Source of the DNA: Biscogniauxia marginata
Taxonomy: Eukaryota; Ascomycota; Sordariomycetes; Xylariales; Xylariaceae
Assembly: GCA_022695795.1 (NCBI GenBank)
Contig: MU404119.1
Coordinates: 124,001 to 188,000 of the forward strand
DNA: 64,000 bases
Direction: 5' to 3'
Shown: positions 57,339-64,000 of the stretch, one piece after another
Numbering within the stretch: position 1 is the stretch's first letter
Layout: every line of letters begins with the position of its first letter
Program-made: the position numbers and the translations under genes
The notes under the pieces: generated by a model
Told to the model about the DNA's origin: nothing
The model's input: only the letters and a program-made list of their open reading frames with translations
Databases searched by the model: none

Positions 57339-58714
57339 GTCTTAGTTTTAGGTGAGCGAGACTGAAAAGAATACACAAGACTTCCTGAAGATGAGGGAGC
57401 TGGTGAAAAGGAAGAAGAAAGAGCAGATCAAAAACCCCCTTAGGAGAAGCAAGAGAGATTTCTTTTAAATCTAACGAGGTGAGGGGTAGGGACCATTTTA
57501 GGTGCCATCCTGATATCATTGGACCATCATCTACCTAGTTGGTGTTGGTTGCGTTCTTTTATGAGTTTCCTTGTGGGGCGATGACTTGCAGGTATGGAGA
57601 TGGATATAAGACTGCCAGTGTAAGTGCGTTCCGAAGTACTAGACTAGAAAGTATTCAATAAGGAGACGCTTAACCGACGTTTCTTACCCAACTTTTTTGT
57701 CACCATCCGATCCGTACCAAAGAGGGGCAGACAGACTGATTAGCCCCTGGAGCATTTTACTACATTGGAGACTACCTAACATTGAAAATAGTATTTATGT
57801 TACTGTCCTGGCCACACCATTCCTTATGTTCGTTCAGGTATTTGCTCGGCTCGGCTCGGCTCATAGATACCTAGTTTATGGAAGCTTGGATCGGTAGTTA
57901 GGTTCTTCCAGGGCTGCAAAACCCAACATTCTGTACCAACCAATGCTATCGGAGTGCATATCCCCCCCTTTTTATACTACATGGGCTATCGTTGATGGTT
58001 GAAAGTTTACTAGAGATATCGGCATTGAAGTGCTCAAAGCTGCGGCACAATGCAATTTGCAGCAATTTCTCATTACCCTCAAAATCTAGCCAGGGAATGC
58101 TACATGCCATCCAATTACTTCCAGTAGTCAAGAAATTTATTATCCTAAGTTTATGGCATGATAATTGAGCTCAAATAATAGTCAAGTATGAAACAATGTG
58201 TTTGGTTCACATATATTGATGTAGCAGGTTCTGGTACAGTCACTTCTAAATAACCCCTAAGTCATTGTAGAACTATCTCGACAACGTATGGAGTACATGT
58301 AGGTAGTTACTTGTTGGGAAAATATACCAAATAGCTACTCTAGAAACCTTTCGATCAACTTATTGGCATATTCGGCTTCTCTAAACTATTCTTGCAGTCT
58401 AAGAAAGCTATGGGAATGAGTACGTATTTCTAGAGATATTGTACACAAAGAGGGTATTGCCTTGACCTCGAGACATTGTAGAGTCCCAAGGTCATCTAAA
58501 GAATCGGTAGGAATATACAACTATACATCAACGTGATAAGATGAAAAAGTATTTATTCAACCTGGAGCCCGTTCGCTTTTTTGAGTATCTCGGCAATACA
58601 CACAGCAATTCATTCAACTACCTCAACAGACAAGTTTGCAATCTAGCCTACCTTTACACAGATACATAACTTAAAATTCAACACAAGTCTATTGTCATCA
58701 ATACATAAAGCAGC
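57339..58714. other. Intergenic, AT-rich
   Basis: NMT1 upstream region and the leader of the SprT-like gene. No gene is recognised. Confidence 0.5.
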
Positions 58715-59899
58715 ATGGCTGTCAAGTCCAAAGCCATGAACACCAAGAACTTAGCCAACAGCAAGGACTCCCCGGTTGAGGACCATAAGCACAAGGCGCT
58801 ACCAAGATACGCCCCCTTCCACCCTTTTATGGACCCCGAGCTCGAACTGAAAGCTTACAAGCCACGAGACCTTCTCAACTTTGCCGTGAAGGGATTCCAC
58901 GGAAGGAGAGCGGACGACCTAAATGCCCGTCAGCAAGACTGTAGAAAGTTCTTCGTCAACCGATTCAACGACCGACGCGACGCTTACGGTCAGAAGATAT
59001 CAGATGCCGATAGAGAGAAATATGAGAGGCGCTGTTCAACGGATGTCAAGCTCTTCAAGGATTACCTCGATGGGTTTTTCTTCTTCGGCCGTCTGAAGAA
59101 GATAGTCGAGGTGACTGCAGGCTTCGACGTGACCGACAAGGTAAAGGGCAAGAAAACTCGGCTGCCGTCGCAGTTCATTAGATGTCAGGAGGACGACAGA
59201 AAGTTTGTTCGGATCAAGCTCAACATCGGTGAAAAGAACCAGCTATACGACCTGTATACTATCATCGGCAACCTCATGTACGAGATGACGCGTGCTTGGT
59301 TCTTCAGCTTTTCCTGCGTCATGGACACGTACGAGGACGAGACGCCGAACAAGTGCCAGAACGACATCCCGAACACGATGGGGTTCGACTGGCACGGCCC
59401 GCTGTACCAGATGCTCCACCGCCTCGTCCTGTCGGAGATCCGCCGGTGGGACGGCGAACTGGAGGCGCTGCTCGAGGACGACTGTCCCGGGGGGCTCATC
59501 AGCAAGAGCATCCGGCAGCGGGACCAGCAGGCGACGGAGAAACTCGACGACGGCGAGAGGAAGAGATACAACCGGAAACGACCCGCGTCCTTTGCGTACA
59601 ACCACCTCGTACAAATCACGAGACAACAGGAGGTGGCGGTCAAGCCGCACATGAAGTACGAGCAGCTGTCGTTGGAGGACATGCTCCACTCCCAGGAGAA
59701 GCGCCGGGGCGAGATAGAGACGGACATTCGGAAATTGGAGACTTTGGCCGCTTCGAGTGCTGGAACAACCCGCAAGAAGAAATCCACCACCACCTCCTCC
59801 TCTTCCTCCTCTTCTTCTTCTTCCAAGTCATCTCCTTCTGGGCTCAGCGAGGACGATGCCGATAATGATGGTGATGATGAGAGTGGAGACGATGAGTAA
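58715..59899 (+). CDS. SprT-like domain protein with a degenerate metal site
   Basis: Single exon, 394 residues. The centre follows the SprT-like pattern: a FFFFGRLKKIVEV strand (about residues 121-133), KFVRIKLNIGEKNQ, then IIGNLMYEMTRAWFF and FDWHGPLYQMLHRLV. In active SprT/Spartan proteins the third part is a zinc-binding HEMTH and the fourth is GHGxxF. Here HExxH has become Tyr189-Glu-Met-Thr-Arg193, so both zinc histidines are gone while the fold signals remain; an inactive relative is inferred. A lysine-rich N-terminus and a serine run followed by an acidic tail (SSSSSSSSSSKSSPSG, then DDADNDGDDESGDDE) suggest a nuclear protein. The family assignment is by pattern only and could be wrong. 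Confidence 0.6.
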   Translation: MAVKSKAMNTKNLANSKDSPVEDHKHKALPRYAPFHPFMDPELELKAYKPRDLLNFAVKGFHGRRADDLNARQQDCRKFFVNRFNDRRDAYGQKISDADREKYERRCSTDVKLFKDYLDGFFFFGRLKKIVEVTAGFDVTDKVKGKKTRLPSQFIRCQEDDRKFVRIKLNIGEKNQLYDLYTIIGNLMYEMTRAWFFSFSCVMDTYEDETPNKCQNDIPNTMGFDWHGPLYQMLHRLVLSEIRRWDGELEALLEDDCPGGLISKSIRQRDQQATEKLDDGERKRYNRKRPASFAYNHLVQITRQQEVAVKPHMKYEQLSLEDMLHSQEKRRGEIETDIRKLETLAASSAGTTRKKKSTTTSSSSSSSSSSKSSPSGLSEDDADNDGDDESGDDE

Positions 59900-60633
59900 C
59901 TACCTAGTGTAAGCATCTGTAGCTGAGGAAGAAACCCTGCGAGATATGATTTTATTATGGAGCGTCAGTACTGAGTACTGTTTAACTCTCCGCTCCACAG
60001 CGGCACGACGACAATGGGCGACATTCTCATCGAGGACCTTCTCCACTTGGAGGAGTATTGGATCCATAGACGGGGGAGGGGCGTTTTGAATTTTTACGGT
60101 GGTTACTCTTGACTTTTTCTTTTGTCTGGGGATTGGGGAAGGGGTTATCTACTAGCTAGGTATGTACTTGCTATATGGAAGATTGGACATTTCAGGGGGG
60201 AGGAGCCAAGCACATCAGAAAAGCAAAACGGAAGCAGGTTCAGGTTGGGAACGGTAGTACCTACCTAAGGTACCTAGACATTCGTTTACAGTTTAGAAAT
60301 CACAAGGGAATCCACAATAGTATTTCCCCTTTCCCAATTTTTGGGGGTTTCCCTTCTCTTAACTTCTCATATCTTGCTCAAACTTTAAACCTCCGGTGTC
60401 TGTTGGAATATGGGGCTATATGACCCACTGATCTCCTGCATATATACATAGGTATATATATGTGTGTGTGTGTGTAGATGGGTTGGGCAAAGCCCATCTA
60501 CTAGACTCACCCTGAACCAATACGCTTGATCCTATCCTCATATCTTCGTCTCATATGGACACAGTCGTTTTGAATTATCAGCTCAGCATCCGACGACCGC
60601 CATACTTGTTTTTCACTCTATAAACCATCCAAG
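59900..60633. other. Intergenic
   Basis: No gene is seen. A GT run lies near 60461-60475 and TAGGTACCT-like words near 60264-60275. Confidence 0.5.
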
Positions 60634-61397
60634 ATGAAGCTGACCTACATCCTCCTGAGCCTCTTCGGCACTGCTAGCGCCGTCGACTCCCTGCTAGAAC
60701 TCGGAGATGGTCTATGGTCTGTCTCAGCTACCAAGGGTTACCCCGACTTCAACACGTTCGTACCAAAAAGTTTTCTTCTAACCCCCCTTTTTTGGCCTAC
60801 TTACCCTTTCAAGTTGAAGCCCCCGAATCACCACCGTGTCCTCACTCCAGATTATATATCTACTGTCTACATATATACCCTCTTAACCTCAGCAGCCCTC
60901 TCTCCCAGATAAAAAAAAAACTAGAGCATCTTCGTCGCTAACCCCCTTCCCACAGCGCGGTCCGCATAGACAACACAACCTACCTCCCCGCCGACGACGA
61001 CGACGATAGCGGCGGCAAAAAGAAAGGGCCCTGCCTACGAATCCTCAAGGAACCCGTCTACGTCCAGACGCGGCCGATGGACTTCGACCGGGCGGAGTAC
61101 GACCGGGCGCGCCAGAACTTCATACAGTGGCTGGATCGGGGCCCGGGGAGGGTCGAGCAGTCGTCGTGCAAGTACAGCGTGATCGGGACGTCGGCGGTCG
61201 GGGCCTGCACCTACGGGTTCAAGAATCCCGTCTGCGCCGCCGAGTTCGACACGGCCATGGTGCGCGCCGACCTCCCCCTGCCGGCTGGCGGCTGCGGCGC
61301 CCAGACGCGCGGCTGCGCCGTCCTCATCCCGAAGTGGAAAAAGATATACTGCCGCATCAACACCATGGAGGCCCGCCCCTTCGGCCATAGCTGCTAG
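60634..61397 (+). CDS. Secreted cysteine-rich protein, candidate effector
   Basis: Two exons, 60634-60755 and 60956-61397, with a 200-bp GT-AG intron (CTAAC branch near 60938) joined as DFN|TAVRIDNTTYLP; 187 residues. The signal peptide is MKLTYILLSLFGTASA, cleaved before VDS. The mature protein has eight cysteines, all in the second exon and an even number fit for four disulfides, with motifs GPCLRI, SSCKYS, GACTYGF, NPVCAAEF, GGCGA, RGCAV, IYCRI and a C-terminal Cys. One N-glycosylation site (NNTT region) and an Asp run are present. No enzyme motif is visible. Small size, secretion and paired cysteines are typical of fungal effector-like or wall proteins, but function is unknown. An inverted-repeat element starts 24 bp past the stop. 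Confidence 0.8.
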
Positions 61398-61775
61398 AGC
61401 GGCTGGGGGGGCTTTTCAGAGCGAAACGCTTATTTTCACCCTGTTATTGATTATTCTCACCCTGTAAGCTACACATCAAACCACTTTAGGTTAAATAACT
61501 GCGGTACCCATTTTTCGGTATATCTGCAACCCATTCTCATATAGTTTTTTTATGTATAATAGTCACTTTATTTGCAATTATAATTACAATTACAAAGTTA
61601 CTTATATTAGTTAAAAGCCTTTATTTACTTTATAAAGCGTTTCTGTGACGGGAGGGTAGTCAACAACCACCTGAGCTAACCCCACCTCCCAAAAGGGAGC
61701 CAGAATATCAAGGACGCACTTGATATTCTTAGGTTGGAATATATGGTCCACGGATTTCCCAGGTCCGTGACTATC

Positions 61776-61932
61776 TGTCACGGGAGCACTTGAGGCGAGG
61801 TCTCATACAAGGGCCTTTGCCCTTGTATCAGACCTGCCTCAACCTATAAAAGGACTCCTCTCCCCAGCTTTGCTTTATACCCTACCTATAGGAATGCACT
61901 GGTTGTACCTAGCTCACCGGCCATACGTGACA
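61776..61932 (+). mobile_element. Possible solo LTR inside the inverted-repeat element
   Basis: The block starts TGTCACG and ends CGTGACA (TG...CA, perfect 7-bp inverted ends). It contains a TATA-like CTATAAAAGG near 61844 and is flanked by CTATC and GTATC, a near-match 5-bp duplication. A related TGTGACGGGAGGG lies at 61645. These are the marks of a small LTR, but the block also abuts the right arm exactly, so it may be part of the larger element instead. Confidence 0.4.
61790..61842. repeat. Strong hairpin inside the element
   Basis: TTGAGGC-AGGTCT-ATACAAGGGC pairs with GCCCTTGTAT-AGACCT-GCCTCAA across a short loop, with only small bulges. Confidence 0.85.
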
Positions 61933-62018
61933 GTATCGTAATTATTTAACTTAAAGTAGTTTAATATGTAGCTTATAAGGTGAGAATAATCAATAACAAG
62001 GTGAAAATAAGCGTTTCG

Positions 62019-62320
62019 TAGTATTAATACACCAATACTATTTCAGTATATAGGTAGGAAGCTTAGTAGGTAGGTGGTGGGAAAAGAAAGGGGGGGGGGG
62101 GGCCCCGAGGTCGAGCCATTGTTATATTCTCCACGCAGGCCTTGTTTATTCTTATATATACCTACGCAAACAATCGCAAGAATTACATCCCCAACCCCCC
62201 AACCCCCTTCTTCTTTTCAAACCACCCACGACCTACCACCTCCCTCCCACCCCAAACCTCGTCACCGTTCTATGCCCGCCCCCCTAGCTGCATCAAAACC
62301 AGATAAAAAATCAAATCATA
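62019..62320. other. Intergenic with poly-G run
   Basis: A G run at about 62090-62102 and C-rich DNA follow the element. This is probably the 3' UTR of the GH127-like gene. Confidence 0.5.
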
Positions 62321-64000
62321 TCAAACCAAATCCACCTCCTCGAGCTGCACGACCGGCAAGTGCGCCATATGCACCTTGGCGCTGCCGAAAGGCACGAACC
62401 GCGCGCTAAACGGTTTCCCGGTGACGCGCGGCTCGCGCGGCGGGTCGGCCGGCGAGTCGAACGCGAGGGGCCAGTCGATCTGGACGGCGGCGACGCGGAG
62501 CTCGACCGGCGGGGCGCCATAGTCCCAGATGGGACTCGGCAGTTCCGACGCGTCGCTGTTGTTACGCTGCTGCTGCTGCTGCTGCTGCACAACCACCACC
62601 CTGATCTGCGACGGGTCGATGGCGACGTTCCACGGGCCCGTGGGCTCGATGTGGTGGTCGCGCGTGTGCTCGTTCGCGGTCGGGGCGCCGAGCGGCGCGC
62701 TGCCGTCGTACGCTAGCGGCGCTACCGCCGAGACGTTGGAGTCGATGGCGAGGCTGTACAGGAGCGCGCCGTAGTAGATGGCGGCCGTGTTGTTGGCGCG
62801 GTGCTCGACGCGCGGCTCCGTCTGGAAGCTGATGGATATGGCGCTGTCCCCCTTGGGGATGTCGAACCTCTGGAACCCCCGGTCTGATGGCGATATCTGC
62901 GCGCTGGACTCGCCGGAGGGCCCGGTATAGGTACTCGATGAGTTCGCCCAACTGGGGATTCGCACGTAGAAAGTGAAGTCGGATGTAGATGTGATGATAT
63001 AGTTTAGGTCAAAGCTAAATGGATAAGACGTATCGGCCACGATCGTATAATCAGTCCCATTGTTGCTAGAATTGAGGCTGCTCGGAGCGAGCAGCACATG
63101 AGCAATGCCATAGTCCTCGGTAACAACATAGGAGTTGGCAAGGAATTTCGGGTATGCCTGAGGATGATTGACCGTACAGCAGGGCTAGAACCGTAATTAA
63201 CCACTGTAAAGGAGAGAGAGAGAGAGTAGTACTAGTAGATAGTAAACTAACATAGTTAGGCTCTAGGCCAAAGACATTTCCTTGGGAGTCAACATTCTGC
63301 CACATCTCGGGCTTTACTGTAAGATTCCGCGACCAGGGCTGTTTTGTCAGCCTTTCATTATTCCTCTATTTATCCGGAGGGAATTTCTTACTTGGTTTTC
63401 CTGCTGGACATACTGATGTGACCACCAATCGGGTGCCATCTGTCCGGGAAGGGCATTAAACGCGGCTAATTCTACCCAGTCCGCCAGGTCGTTGTCCCCA
63501 AGGTACTGATAAATATAGGCCAAGGAGAACATGACCTCAGCCGTCGTACACAGCTCCGCACCCCTACTCGGGTTGAGATCTGTGATGAACTCATCGCCGA
63601 TGATGGACCCAGAGAGTGATTTGTGCCATTTCGCCAACAAGTCTACGGCCGTCCGAGTCTGAGTCTTCAGGGCGGTGTCGTTGGTCGTACGATAAATGGA
63701 CAACGGGAATCGCAGACCTAGGAAGTGTTAACGACTTCTCCCGTATAGTCGCTACCAGTATACCATTATTTACATACCTTCTGCCATGTTGACGGCATGG
63801 GTAAATAGCCATGAGTAACTCTGATCCCGTGGAGCGTATACGACCTCTGGATACGTCCCTTCCACCCAAAATTCCCTCCAGTCAACATTCGCCTGGATTA
63901 GTAATAGTCAGTATCCAACATTTCTGTAAAGAACCAAGTACATCAGGGGGCCGGAGCTATAGTGTATATACACGTTTATGCTTCTGATAGCGTTTAAGCG
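62321..64000 (-). CDS. GH127/DUF1680-like glycoside hydrolase, 5' partial
   Basis: Four exons are visible, 63778-63892, 63392-63717, 63252-63338 and 62321-63184, with introns of 60, 53 and 67 bp; 464 residues are seen. The acceptor at 63893 shows that earlier exons lie in or beyond 63893-64000. GH127 enzymes are beta-L-arabinofuranosidases. Segments typical of the family: RGAELCTTAEVMFSLAYIYQYLGD, NALPGQMAPDWWSHQYVQQENQ and the zinc/catalytic-cysteine region [21 protein letters not shown], where the Cys pair is intact. The C-terminal part is beta-rich with several NxS/T sites, consistent with secretion, and has a glutamine run (QQQQQQQ) from a CTG repeat. The signal peptide would be outside the window. 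Substrate specificity cannot be told. Confidence 0.88.

Larger units (their letters stand above)
61422..62018. mobile_element. 597-bp element with 86-bp terminal inverted repeats (MITE-like)
   Basis: The left arm (61422-61507) and right arm (61933-62018) are inverted copies that differ at ten positions. At every one the left arm has C or G and the right arm T or A, as expected of C-to-T decay such as repeat-induced point mutation. Both ends read CGAAACGCTT. No coding frame lies inside, so it would depend on a transposase elsewhere. I could not define a target duplication. The interior carries strong hairpins and an LTR-like block. Confidence 0.8.

Noticed and set aside
1..64000. CRISPR array, bacterial operon or phage
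   Set aside because: Introns, conserved eukaryotic genes and the lack of spaced direct repeats exclude these.

Overview
The window reads as nuclear DNA of a filamentous ascomycete, probably a Sordariomycete. Genes are split by short GT-AG introns of about 50-200 bp, many with CTAAC/CTGAC-like branch sites just before the acceptor. Well-conserved eukaryotic housekeeping genes alternate with AT-rich, microsatellite-rich intergenic DNA that carries many short TAGGTA/TACCTA motifs. I rebuilt the gene models by hand from splice sites, reading frame and remembered family conservation. No alignment or search was run.

Layout. 1-5.7 kb: no gene seen. 5.8-7.6 kb: histidyl-tRNA synthetase (minus) with a possible alternative mitochondrial start. 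8.1-17.6 kb: a degenerate, accessory-looking tract with a broken ankyrin gene, a kinase-like fragment, a secreted protein, an FAD monooxygenase and decayed open frames. 17.7-20.6 kb: an amidoligase-like gene with an in-frame TAG near its 3' end, a 98-base assembly gap in a 13-bp tandem repeat, and a DUF7053-like gene. 21.3-24.7 kb: Mediator subunit 14. 26.7-27.8 kb: aldo-keto reductase. 29.3-32.6 kb: PMR1-type Ca2+/Mn2+ ATPase. 34.5-36.4 kb: cohesin RAD21. 37.6-39.0 kb: elongin A. 40.9-41.8 kb: RUB1/NEDD8, rebuilt from four small exons. 42.8-45.6 kb: divergent prohibitin-2 and RNA15/CstF64. 47.1-49.7 kb: CorA-type Mg2+ transporter. 50.8-51.4 kb: U2AF small subunit. 53.0-55.0 kb: oxysterol-binding protein with eight exons. 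55.8-57.3 kb: NMT1/THI5 thiamine-pyrimidine synthase with a TPP riboswitch in its leader. 58.7-59.9 kb: a SprT-like protein whose HExxH motif is degenerate. 60.6-61.4 kb: a secreted eight-cysteine protein with a 597-bp inverted-repeat element 24 bp past its stop. 62.3 kb to the edge: a GH127-like glycoside hydrolase, 5' partial.

The most informative locus is NMT1. A TPP aptamer lies in the 5' leader. A distal splice donor lies upstream of a uORF, and a proximal donor inside the uORF is preceded by six bases complementary to the aptamer's P4/P5 strand. A long uORF through the aptamer overlaps the main ATG. This fits the riboswitch-controlled alternative splicing described for Neurospora NMT1. 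The housekeeping genes show no operon-like linkage; neighbouring genes are functionally unrelated.
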